A DNA stretch of 64,000 bases from Paradesertivirga sp966210515 (lineage in GTDB: Bacteria > Bacteroidota > Bacteroidia > Sphingobacteriales > Sphingobacteriaceae): contig CBIHLM010000005.1 in assembly GCA_966210515.1 (NCBI GenBank), positions 1-64,000 on the forward strand. Direction: 5' to 3'. Of this stretch, positions 43,352 to 52,600 are shown one piece after another. A model generated the notes under the pieces. The model was not told where the DNA came from and made no database searches. It saw only the letters and a program-made list of their open reading frames with translations. How positions within the stretch are numbered: position 1 is the stretch's first letter; each line of letters starts with the position of its first letter. The position numbers were made by a program, and so were the translations under genes.

Positions 43352-43477
43352 AAAAAAATTTCCAGGCAGAGCTAAAAGCATTCATGGGACCTATCGAGCG
43401 CGCCATGGGGTAAGCAGTCGTATGTGGTAAGGTCGCAGCATATATGTGATTTTGCTCATATTTTCTCTTTGGATTAT

Positions 43478-43837
43478 TCAGGGCTTTAAGAGTTCTTTTA
43501 AATCAGCTAAAACCTTCAGAGCTTCAACTTTGTCAAAATCCTGATGTTCCTTTTTTTGAACCCCCAGTTCTGCCAGTTGATAGTGTACGGCAGGAGAAAG
43601 ACCATGCCTGTTTAAGCATGCCTTTGCACAAGCCAGCGCACATCCGTCAATCGCAATAATTTTCGTCGCGGATTTCGCTGTTTTAACCATTTTTTTTACA
43701 TCGCCTCCCACACCAGCAATGCACGACATTTTAGCAATTCCCGACCTGTCTAACTGCAGGGCCAGGAAGTTTGACATCTGGGCTGCACTTGAACATCCAG
43801 AACAGGAGTACACAATAGGTAAGGACTCGTCGGGCAT
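43478..43837 (-). CDS. DGC-domain putative zinc-binding protein
   Basis: A 119-residue soluble protein of the DGC family. The conserved cysteines appear as YSCSGCSSAAQMSNF, KMSCIAGVGGD and the name-giving DGCALACAKACL. Biochemical role is not established; metal or sulfur binding is likely from the six cysteines. It converges with the PepSY gene and carries the island's shared dyad in its upstream region, so it probably belongs to the NO-linked regulon. Confidence 0.85.
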   Translation of the reverse strand: MPDESLPIVYSCSGCSSAAQMSNFLALQLDRSGIAKMSCIAGVGGDVKKMVKTAKSATKIIAIDGCALACAKACLNRHGLSPAVHYQLAELGVQKKEHQDFDKVEALKVLADLKELLKP

Positions 43838-44223
43838 TTCACATCTGTTTTCAACTCTGTCAAGCTTATGCTTTACACTTCAAAATTATAAAATATTTAT
43901 ATAAAAAGATATTTTTATCTTTTTATATTGACCTTGAAAAAGCGATTGATTTTGAAATTGGGCGTAAAATGAACTTTTTTAAATATCATCGGATTTCTTT
44001 GCTAAAAAGTCTTTGCACGGCTGCGCCTGTGGCAGAACCCCGGAAAAACAAATCGGATAAAAGAAATAACTATTCAGATAAATGCGGGCGTTTGTTTTTG
44101 TCGTCTTTTGATATTGTAACGTTTTGAGTATAGGTATTATAAGTTGGTCAATTAATAAGCATTTTGTTATAATTTCAATCGATTTACACAAATATCCATC
44201 AGTGAACACAAAATAATATCTAT
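43838..44223. other. Intergenic region between DGC gene and alpha/beta hydrolase
   Basis: A 386-bp divergent gap. The left part holds the DGC promoter (43881-43924). The right part is AT-rich; a leftward frame at 43979-44209 has no family support. No other conserved element is seen. Confidence 0.5.
43881..43924 (-). promoter_or_regulatory. Promoter of DGC gene with near-perfect dyad
   Basis: AAAAAGATA (43903-43911) and TATCTTTTT (43916-43924) form a perfect 9-bp inverted repeat around TTTT, the best version of the dyad shared with the norB, RIC and nos promoters. On the minus strand TAATTTTG (43881-43888) matches the -7 consensus exactly. Here the dyad lies about 29 bp upstream of it, over the -33 region, not over -7 as in the other three. 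Confidence 0.65.
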
Positions 44224-45135
44224 ATGACTAAGAAAATTTTGATTTTTACATTTCTCGCCTTTGTTATGTTAGGCACATCGAAACCTCTGGTCGCACAGCA
44301 ACCTGCATCGGACCAAACAACCTCAAGGGTTGTAGAAGACGGCGGAACCGGTTCGTACAGCGCAATTATGCTGACGGAAGTTACATTGCCAACTCATACT
44401 GTTTTCCGCCCGAAGGACCTGAGCGCTTTTAGCAAGAGAAACAAACTCCCGATAATCGCCTGGGGCAACGGCGCGTGTGCTAATTCTCCATGGGAACATG
44501 TGAATTTTCTATCTGAGGTTTCCTCTCATGGTTTTTTAGTGGTAGCTATCGGCCCAATGCCACAGGAAGGAGAGAGGGGAAAGGGCAAGTCAACATCCTC
44601 ACAGCTTGTTGATGCTATCAACTGGGCGATTGCTCAGAACAGCGACAAGCAAAGTCCCTACTTTAATAAGATCAATGTCTCTAAAATATCAGTAAGTGGC
44701 ATGTCTTGCGGGGGGCTGCAAACGCTTGAAGTTGCCTCTGATCCACGTGTGAGCACAGTAGTAGTTTATAATAGTGGCATTTTTAAAACTCCCGGAAACG
44801 GAATAAGTAATATGCCTAACCTTACAAAGGAGAGCCTCAAGAAGATCCATTCGCCAACCCTGTATATGCTTGGAGGCGAAAAAGACATTGCGTATGCCAA
44901 TGGGATGGACGATTTTCAGCAGATTAATCACGTTCCGATTTTCATGGCAAATATGGACGTTGGTCATGGCGGAACCTACAGCCAGCCGCATGGCGGCGAA
45001 TTCGCTAAAGTTGCCACAGCCTGGTACAAATGGCAGTTGAAGGGCGATAAAGAAGCGGGTAAAATGTTCACCGGAAAGCCGGCAGGGCTATCAAAGAACT
45101 CAAACTGGAGGTTTGAGAAAAAGAAAATGCCTTAG
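44224..45135 (+). CDS. Secreted alpha/beta hydrolase (esterase-like)
   Basis: A 303-residue exported protein with signal ILIFTFLAFVMLGTSKPLVAQ. It is an alpha/beta hydrolase with Ser161 in GMSCGG, Asp221 in GGEKDIAY and His248 in DVGHGGTY as a likely triad, and an oxyanion region at WGNGACANSP. Members include esterases and dienelactone hydrolase-like enzymes. It opens a three-gene rightward group with another hydrolase and a GH43-like protein, so removal of ester groups from a polysaccharide is plausible. Confidence 0.78.
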   Translation: MTKKILIFTFLAFVMLGTSKPLVAQQPASDQTTSRVVEDGGTGSYSAIMLTEVTLPTHTVFRPKDLSAFSKRNKLPIIAWGNGACANSPWEHVNFLSEVSSHGFLVVAIGPMPQEGERGKGKSTSSQLVDAINWAIAQNSDKQSPYFNKINVSKISVSGMSCGGLQTLEVASDPRVSTVVVYNSGIFKTPGNGISNMPNLTKESLKKIHSPTLYMLGGEKDIAYANGMDDFQQINHVPIFMANMDVGHGGTYSQPHGGEFAKVATAWYKWQLKGDKEAGKMFTGKPAGLSKNSNWRFEKKKMP

Positions 45136-45186
45136 GGGAGAAAGCACACTAAATACACATGAAATAATCACAAAAAATAATCCATT

Positions 45187-46158
45187 ATGCACTTAAAGAA
45201 AATCATGGGGCTTCTGCTTCTGCTTCCAACAATTCTATCTGCCCAGCAGGTGAAAATCCCGGAGGGCTGGTCCGATAGCTATGCTTACGCGAACGGAATC
45301 CGCATTCATTACTACCACGCAACTCCGCAGCCAGAAAAGCCCGTGATGGTGATGGTTCATGGAGTAACGGATAACGGGCTTTGCTGGACTACCCTTACCC
45401 TGAAGCTTCAGGATAAGTACGACATTTACATGCTTGATACACGCGGTCACGGCTTGTCGGATCCATTTATTGCTGGTGATAACGGCGAGACATTGATAAA
45501 AGATGTAGTGGAGTTTGTAAAGGTCATGAAATTTAAAAATCCCATTCTTATGGGACATTCAATGGGGGCGGCTACGGTAATGAGGTTAGGAGCGGAGCAT
45601 CCGGAAGTAGGCAGGGCAATAATCATGCTTGACCCTTTGCTCAGAGCACGTACCGGCGGGGTTCCAAACGCTGGAAGAGGGGTGCCTAATCGCAATCCGC
45701 AGCCTCAAAGTCAGCCTCAAGCTGCGTCTCCGGCCGGAACTCCAAACAATCGTCTTTCTGTGAGTATGTTCGGCAGTCCTGAAACTTTGGTTGCCCAAAA
45801 CAACTATAGCTTCAAAGATCTGGTAGCTACCGGACATCGCCAGAATCCGTTGTGGGACAAGATGGACGTTGAGTACTGGGCTCTTTCAAAAAAACAATAT
45901 CACGGACCCTATACTACCGAAGCATCTCAGGCGATGACCGGTACGATGAATATCGGAAGTTCACTCTCCAAAATTCAGGTGCCGGCAATCATATTAAAAG
46001 CGGACGCTTCTCCTGAAGTGCGAAAAAGCAATGACGAGGCTGCCGCAGCTATGCCTAAAGGAAAGCTTGTGCATATCGATGGAGCTGCACATAACCTGCA
46101 TCACGATAAACTGGAGCGCACCACCGAGGTGTTGAAGGAGTTTCTGTCAACGTTGTAG
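45187..46158 (+). CDS. Secreted alpha/beta hydrolase with proline-rich insert
   Basis: A 323-residue exported hydrolase (signal MGLLLLLPTILSAQ). Oxyanion MVHGVTDNGLCW, nucleophile Ser125 in GHSMGAAT and His near the C-terminus in DGAAHNLHHD mark a classical alpha/beta hydrolase. Between about residues 157 and 188 the lid is replaced by a low-complexity stretch rich in P, Q, N and G. Substrate unknown. It lies 51 bp after the first hydrolase. Confidence 0.82.
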   Translation: MHLKKIMGLLLLLPTILSAQQVKIPEGWSDSYAYANGIRIHYYHATPQPEKPVMVMVHGVTDNGLCWTTLTLKLQDKYDIYMLDTRGHGLSDPFIAGDNGETLIKDVVEFVKVMKFKNPILMGHSMGAATVMRLGAEHPEVGRAIIMLDPLLRARTGGVPNAGRGVPNRNPQPQSQPQAASPAGTPNNRLSVSMFGSPETLVAQNNYSFKDLVATGHRQNPLWDKMDVEYWALSKKQYHGPYTTEASQAMTGTMNIGSSLSKIQVPAIILKADASPEVRKSNDEAAAAMPKGKLVHIDGAAHNLHHDKLERTTEVLKEFLSTL

Positions 46159-46227
46159 CAGACTACTATTACATCAGAATCCCAGTTATCTGGGCAAGTT
46201 TTCTAAATTAATGGCAAGAACATTTCC

Positions 46228-47853
46228 ATGAACCAATATTTAAGTCACAAAAGCCCATGCCTTAGGCGTGTCAGGTTTGTTAATTTAGTTCTTTTGTTAA
46301 GCATTTTCCTTGTCGGAGAAAGCTATGCCCAGAAACTGAATATTAAAAACGATGTGTTCTGGAACACAAAAGATGGCCAGCCCATTTACAGTCAGGGCGG
46401 AGGGATATTTACATTTAATGACCCTAAAACCGGTCAGGACAAATACTATTGGTATGGGGTACACTATAAGGGCGCCGAAGTGTACAGAAACTCGCCCAAC
46501 AAAACATATCCGGGAACGGGCTTTGAATCGATAACTTGTTACACCTCAACAGACTTGGTTAACTGGACGTTTGAATCTGATGCCATGACGAAGGCTGTTG
46601 CTAGCGAAAAGGGCAGAGCTTTTTGGGTAGGGCGCCTGGGAGTTGCTTATGTAAAGGAGATAAACCAATACTCGATGTTTGTTCAGCACGGTAATGGGGT
46701 GCTTATCGCCGTATCTGATCATCCAGCCGGTCCGTTTAAATGGCACCATAAGATAAGCATGCTCGATAGAATAGGGACACCCAATACAGGGGATCAAACG
46801 GTTTTTACCGACGAAGACACCGGAAAATCCTACCTCATCTATTCTTACGGACAGGGGAGAAATAAAATCTATGTTTCTGAGATAGGTGTAAAAGATGGAA
46901 AGGTCGATCTGCTGGATTGTGTCAAAATTTATGAGGGAGCAGGCCGCGAAGGAAACTGTATGTTTAAGTACAAAGGAAAGTATTATATGGCTGCCTCTAA
47001 TCTTTATGGCTGGGATTCGTCTTTAGCGTACTACCTAGCAGCAGATAATATCTACGGTCCATACGAGCCCCGCAATAGTATGCTGGTGATGGATGGTGCT
47101 TCTGAAGATTATGCTCATGTTACTCAAACCGGTTTTTTTGTTACTCTCAGAGGAAGTAAACAGGAAACGGTTGTTTACTGCGGCGACAGATGGGCCGACT
47201 TCGCAGGCAATGGGTTGGGATACAATCAGTGGGTTCCCTTATCGTTTAATGGTGCGAAACCTTATTTTAATTCTCTCGGCTCATGGAATCTTGATGCCAA
47301 AACGGGAGAATGGGAGGTTGCCGCTGATAATAATTGGGTGAAAAATGGAAGTTTTGAAGCTGACCGGAAAAAAATGCCAAGTCCTGTAAAACCAGTGCAA
47401 ACTTATCTGACAGGCTGGGAAACCAGGGTGCTGAAGGGTAATAAAGCTTCACTTGATACTAACACCTCTCCAACTCTAAATTTTGCTAACAGTGAAGAAG
47501 ACAGAAAGAGAGTGATTGGAGAGAGGAGCCTGAATATCAGTGATAGAGTTCCTTTCGAGCGCAAAATTTCTCAAACTATTAGTTCTTCACCCTATGTCAA
47601 ATTGGAGAACGGATTCTACACATTAAAAGCATCTATCCGGAATAGCGACGGTTTTTCAAAACTTGATATGTATGCCGAAAGCTCCGGAAAGCAGCGAGCC
47701 TACGATCTGCAACAAAAAAAATCAGAATGGAAAACTATAGAACTAAAGCATATACCAGTGAAAAACGGCATGGTCGAGATAGGGTTTAAAGCAGAGGGTA
47801 AAGCGGGGGCATCATGCCAGGTGGACGATGTTTCTTTGGTTCTGGAACAGTAA
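46228..47853 (+). CDS. GH43-like glycoside hydrolase with C-terminal carbohydrate-binding domain
   Basis: A 541-residue exported enzyme (signal LVLLLSIFLVGESYAQ). Residues 28-365 have the five-bladed propeller pattern of GH43, in the branch used on galactans (YSQGGGIFTFND, YYWYGVHYKGAEVY, GTPNTGDQTVFTDED, EDYAHVTQTGFF, YNQWVPLSFNGAKPYF). Residues about 370-541 form a jelly-roll domain of the CBM4/9 kind (NGSFEADRK to CQVDDVSLVLEQ). It could be an exo-galactanase or beta-galactosidase; the subfamily is not decided here. It is followed by a strong hairpin. Confidence 0.75.
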   Translation: MNQYLSHKSPCLRRVRFVNLVLLLSIFLVGESYAQKLNIKNDVFWNTKDGQPIYSQGGGIFTFNDPKTGQDKYYWYGVHYKGAEVYRNSPNKTYPGTGFESITCYTSTDLVNWTFESDAMTKAVASEKGRAFWVGRLGVAYVKEINQYSMFVQHGNGVLIAVSDHPAGPFKWHHKISMLDRIGTPNTGDQTVFTDEDTGKSYLIYSYGQGRNKIYVSEIGVKDGKVDLLDCVKIYEGAGREGNCMFKYKGKYYMAASNLYGWDSSLAYYLAADNIYGPYEPRNSMLVMDGASEDYAHVTQTGFFVTLRGSKQETVVYCGDRWADFAGNGLGYNQWVPLSFNGAKPYFNSLGSWNLDAKTGEWEVAADNNWVKNGSFEADRKKMPSPVKPVQTYLTGWETRVLKGNKASLDTNTSPTLNFANSEEDRKRVIGERSLNISDRVPFERKISQTISSSPYVKLENGFYTLKASIRNSDGFSKLDMYAESSGKQRAYDLQQKKSEWKTIELKHIPVKNGMVEIGFKAEGKAGASCQVDDVSLVLEQ

Positions 47854-47872
47854 AAGAGGACAGGTACGAAGT

Positions 47873-47908
47873 AAAGCTCTGCTCTTGCGTTGGCCGGAGC
47901 AGAGCTTT
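47873..47908. terminator. Terminator hairpin between convergent GH43-like and GH53 genes
   Basis: AAAGCTCTGCTC (47873-47884) and GAGCAGAGCTTT (47897-47908) form a perfect 12-bp stem around a 12-base loop, followed by ATTTAT on the plus strand. It probably serves both convergent genes. Confidence 0.8.
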
Positions 47909-47929
47909 ATTTATCAATAAAAGGAAAGC

Positions 47930-49309
47930 CTACTTCAGATATTTTTCAGCTATTTCAGGATAAACATCAAGCAGTTCATTAGACTTACCCGAACGATCGA
48001 ATATAGCTTCCCACGTGTTTAGTGGCTCCCATATAAACGTACCTATTCCTTTTCCTCCCGGCACATTGAATGCAATATCGTTCACTTCCCGTTTCACATG
48101 TGTATACTCAGCCACCATAATTTGCCTGTTGTATTTTTTCGAAAGGCTTGCAATATTGTTCTTCAGGTCGTCGAGTGTTCCATGCCATTTTGGATAATAG
48201 GAAAGACCGATAATATCATACGGTACATTTCGCTTTTGCATAGCGTCATAAAAAAACTCCGATTCTTCGGCCTGGCCGCCAAGCGCTACGTGAAGCATAA
48301 TAATCGATTTCGGACTTACCGCTTTTACACCTTTAAATCCGGCATAAAACAAAGACGCAAGGCTGTCCAGGTTATTGATGTGGCCCTCCGGCCAGATCAT
48401 GCCGTGGTTAACTTCGTTGCCAATCTGCACCATATCGGGCTCTGTTCCCTGATCCTTTAACTGTTGCATTACAAAGGTTGTGTAGGCCTGAACAGAATCT
48501 TTAAGGGTCTTAAAATCCTTACCAACCCAGGCAACAGGTTTATTCTGTTGTTGCGGATCGGCCCAATAGTCGCTGTAATGAAAATCCAGAAGAAATTTCA
48601 TCCCGGCAGCTTTTACACGCTTCGCCATTTGTTTGGTATGTTCAAGGTCGCAAAAGCCTCTGGTAGGAGAGTAGCCTTTCGGCTGAGCCGGATCATTAAA
48701 TATGCGAAGACGAATATAGTTGAAGCCATGTTCTTTCAGAATTACCAGCGCATCTTTTTGAATGCCATTGTCGGTAAATTTTATGCCTCTCGACTCCAAT
48801 TGAGGTAAAAAAGAAATATCAGCCCCCAGAATCTTATCTGTAGTTGTTCTGGCTTTGTAACGGTCGCTTGTAACCTTGTGCGGTTTCCCAGGCTGTATAG
48901 TATGAATCTCGGTAGCGCCTAATGCAAGACTGTCGGCCTTTGCTTCAAATTTTATCGGCGTGCGGGTTGTGCCTGCCTTTAAAATGATACGTGCAGTTCC
49001 GCTTAAATCAGCTTGCCAGGTGCTATCTGTTTGGCGCAAGCTCTGGGCCTTAACACCATTGATACTAACCAGACTGGCATCACCCACAATTTTGTAGATA
49101 ACAGGTTTTGAAATACCAGGCACATCTTTGCCTTTGCTGTCAATGATTTTGGCTGTTATTAAAACCTCATCCTCGCCGTTAGCAAGCATGGTAGTTTTAT
49201 AAGCAGTTACTTGTATTTCAGCCGGCTTGTTGGTTTGAGCTTTCAGATCTCCGGAGTAAACATAAAGCACGCTCAACGCGCTTATTAAAATTTTGTATGA
49301 GTTAGCCAT
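47930..49309 (-). CDS. GH53 endo-beta-1,4-galactanase with N-terminal Ig-like domain
   Basis: A 459-residue exported enzyme (signal ILISALSVLYVYSGDLKAQ). Residues 30-145 form an Ig-like domain (EIQVTAYKTTMLANGEDEVLITAKI). Residues 160-459 are a GH53 barrel hydrolysing beta-1,4-galactan, with the acid/base Glu299 in QIGNEVNHG and the nucleophile Glu401 in MVAEYTHV; LLDFHYSDYWADPQQQ is the family signature. It has a plain signal peptide, so it is likely periplasmic or released. It diverges from susC, with the putative HTCS site in between. Confidence 0.93.
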   Translation of the reverse strand: MANSYKILISALSVLYVYSGDLKAQTNKPAEIQVTAYKTTMLANGEDEVLITAKIIDSKGKDVPGISKPVIYKIVGDASLVSINGVKAQSLRQTDSTWQADLSGTARIILKAGTTRTPIKFEAKADSLALGATEIHTIQPGKPHKVTSDRYKARTTTDKILGADISFLPQLESRGIKFTDNGIQKDALVILKEHGFNYIRLRIFNDPAQPKGYSPTRGFCDLEHTKQMAKRVKAAGMKFLLDFHYSDYWADPQQQNKPVAWVGKDFKTLKDSVQAYTTFVMQQLKDQGTEPDMVQIGNEVNHGMIWPEGHINNLDSLASLFYAGFKGVKAVSPKSIIMLHVALGGQAEESEFFYDAMQKRNVPYDIIGLSYYPKWHGTLDDLKNNIASLSKKYNRQIMVAEYTHVKREVNDIAFNVPGGKGIGTFIWEPLNTWEAIFDRSGKSNELLDVYPEIAEKYLK

Positions 49310-49429
49310 GGGAGGTTGATAATTGGTTTCTATGGGTTTAAATGCAGGATTTTTTCGTGCTGTTAAGCCAAAATATGATGTTTTTTTAGACGTTCATCCA
49401 CTCAGCCTTTGGTTCTGCCACTAAAACAC

Positions 49430-49461
49430 AATAGGATAAAAAAAAGAATAAATAGGATAAA
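49430..49461 (+). promoter_or_regulatory. 11-bp direct repeat with 21-bp period upstream of susC (49310-49612 gap)
   Basis: AATAGGATAAA occurs at 49430-49440 and again at 49451-49461, exactly 21 bp apart, two helical turns. AraC-type activators such as the output domain of HTCS proteins bind direct repeats with about this spacing. It lies in the 303-bp divergent gap between a GH53 gene and susC, which otherwise shows only AT-rich sequence. It is a candidate operator for the HTCS at 58215-62333. Confidence 0.5.
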
Positions 49462-49612
49462 TATCGGCGTCGCTTTGTGAGTTCTTTTGGAATCGAAAAG
49501 GGAGTCTATGTTCCAGTTATAATTAACCAAACCAGTATTCCATTTTTCATGAGATCACTTTATTAATTCCAATGGAACCTTAACCGTATTTAGCTAATCA
49601 ATTTATCAAATT

Positions 49613-52600
49613 ATGATCTATTTAAACTTTCACATTCCAATCCGTTACCAGCTCCTTTGTTGGCTGCTGGTTTTTACAGTTTTTAGTGCGGGAGCACAAG
49701 AACTTACTATATCGGGCACTGTTACCGCCAGGGGCGACGGCGAAGCTTTACCTGGCGTCTCGGTTATAAATACAGCAACCAGGCAAACGGCCACAACCGA
49801 TGCAAACGGCCGGTACTCTATTAAAGCTAGTTCGGGGAATGTGCTCTCCTTTAGTTTTATTGGCTTTGTTACGCAGCAGCAAACAGTAAAAGGCTCTGCT
49901 CTTAATGTGCTGCTTGACATCCAGGCAAATAATCTTAACGAGGTTGTTGTTGTTGGTTATGGAACCGCGTTACGTAGAGACCTTGTAAACGCAGTCAGCA
50001 AAATTGACCCTAAAGATGTTCCTCAGGCAGCTAACAGTTCTATTGCTCAACTGGTGTTTGGAAAGACTCCAGGGGTTACCGCTGTTCAAAGAAGTGCGGA
50101 GCCCGGAGGGAATATTCAACTTTCTATACGCGGAAAAGGTAATCCGATTGTTATTATAGATGGAGTTCAAATGTCGCCAGAGGCGCTGGAACCTGGTAAC
50201 GGTGGTGTCGCTAACGAGTTGAACGGTGTAAGAAGAGGGGGCTTCGCCGGCCTCAATCCGGATGATATTGAATCTTTGGAATTTCTAAAAGATGCCAGTG
50301 CTGCTATCTACGGTGTAAGCGCCATGAATGGAGTAGTTCTGATAACTACAAAAAAAGGGAAGGCTGGCCGTACTTCCGTATCATACGATGGATCCCGGTC
50401 TTATGTAAGTAATAATAAATACCTGGAGCCCTTGTCTGCAAGTGCATACATGGAATATTATAGTCAGCTAAAAAAGGATCAATACCTTTTCAATGGTAAT
50501 ATGGCTCCCTATGGGAATGTGGCTCCCGGTACATTTACCGCTCCATTTACGGCCGCACAGATAGCGGGTGCCGGAAACGGAACAGATTGGCTGGACTTAA
50601 CGTTAAGGAACGGCTCCGTCGACAACCATAATCTTACAGTTTCGGGAGGAAATGAAAAGCTTACCTATTATTTCAGCGGCGGTTATTTCGATCAGCAAGG
50701 TACAGTAAGGAATTCTGGAATGACCCGATACACCGGAAGGACAAATCTGAATTTTAACCTTAATAAATGGTTATCCCTGAATGCTAACATCTCCGGGGCA
50801 AAAGCTAATTTTGCAAACTCTACCGCTGGTTGGCAGAATGGAAATGCCGGAAACCAGGCTTTCGGATCATTGCAAGCAGCAATTGCCTATCCGCGTTCTG
50901 TACCTGTATATGATGATGCTGGTAGATATAGCCTGTTTCAGGTGACAGGTAATCCGGTATCATTGCTTGATATTAAAGATAACACCGCATTTAACTCCCT
51001 GAACACTATCGTTTCGGCCGATTTCAAAATTATCGGAGACCAGTTAAAAGCGAAGCTTTTATACGGAAATAACTTTGAAAATAGTAACAGAGATTTCTTT
51101 GTACCATCTACTACCTTCTATTTTCAGATGTACCGTTCAAGGGGCTCGCGAAACCAGGCAGAGCGTCTAAATCAAACGATGGAAGCGCAATTAACCTACA
51201 AGAAGCGCTTTATTGACGATAAATTAGATGTTGACCTTTTAGGTGTTATTGGTCAGTATCAGCTGGACATGGTTAATTTTGGAGCTGCCAGCGCCGACAT
51301 GAAAGATGGTATTAATACTGAGAATCTTGGTGCAGGTACCGGAGCGATTGCTGTACAATCTTCTAAATGGTACGAAAGAAAACGCTCATATCTGGGAAGG
51401 GCAAATTTTCAATTATTGGACAAGTATATACTTCAACTTACGGGTCGTTACGACGGATACAGCCAGTTTTTCCCCGACAATAAGTACTCGTTCTTCCCTT
51501 CAGTTACAGCTGGATGGAAAATTTCAAATGAGCCGTTTTTACAGAATGTTAAGTTCTTAAATATGCTTAAACTCAGAGGTAGCATGGGCGTTACCGGCGA
51601 TGCTTCTGGAGCGTTTGCATATGCATCGTATAGTCCGGATAATACCTTGATTAGTTTCAATAGCGGTACAACTCAAATTATTCCCTATACTTTGAGCCAG
51701 CTGGATCAGCAGAACCTGTCTTGGCCAAAATTGCTTCAAAAGAACCTGGGGGTCGATTTTGCAGTTTTAAACAACCGCATTAATGGAACGTTCGATATAT
51801 TCAGAGAGGACAACACTCGTATCATAAACACAAGCGCTCCTACAGCACCTTTAAGTTTTTTCGGAACCCAGCCGGTAAACGGTGCTCATCGGGTTAGAAA
51901 AGGTTGGGAAGGTTATTTAAGTACCGTCAACGTAAGTTCTAAAAATTTCAAATGGAACAGTACGTTCAATCTTACACAGATGTCTTATGAATGGAAAGAG
52001 AGATTTGCATTCGACGTATTGAGCCCCGGCGTTGGTGCGGCTGATCCGGTAAATTCAATCTATGTATTCAAAACAGATGGAATCGTACAGCCCGGCGAGA
52101 CCCTTTCGCCAGCACAGCAGGCTTTACCGGTAAGGGGCCGTCAACCTGGAAACCCACGAATTGTAGATCTTAATAATGACGGCAAATTCGACGCTTCAGA
52201 TATTGTAAGATATGATTCAGCGCCGGATTTGTCACTTGGTTTTGGAAATACATTTAGCTATAAAAATTTAGACTTTAATATTTCCTTCTATGGCGCCCGA
52301 GGCGGTTACGGATTCAATGTTCTGAGAAGCTGGGCAAATGCTCCCAACTTTGTATCGGGTAATCAAAGTGGAATTAAAGAAGTTGGAGATATCTGGTCTA
52401 CCTCGAACCCCCAGGGAACTATTCCGGGAGTAGCTTTTGATCAGGGTGCTTTAGGTTTACCCGCAGGGCTTGATGTGGATCTTCAAAAAACAGATTTTAT
52501 CCGTTGCAGAAATATAGGTGTTGGCTACACGCTAAATCAGTCTTTCGTAAGCAAATATGTGAAAAACCTGAGGTTGTTTTTAGATGTTCAAAATCCATTT

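Noticed and set aside
43979..44209. Leftward 76-codon open frame upstream of the alpha/beta hydrolase
   Set aside because: No family support; it lies in a promoter-containing divergent gap.
49430..49461. CRISPR-like repeats
   Set aside because: Only two 11-bp copies with a 10-bp gap; no array, no cas genes anywhere in the window.
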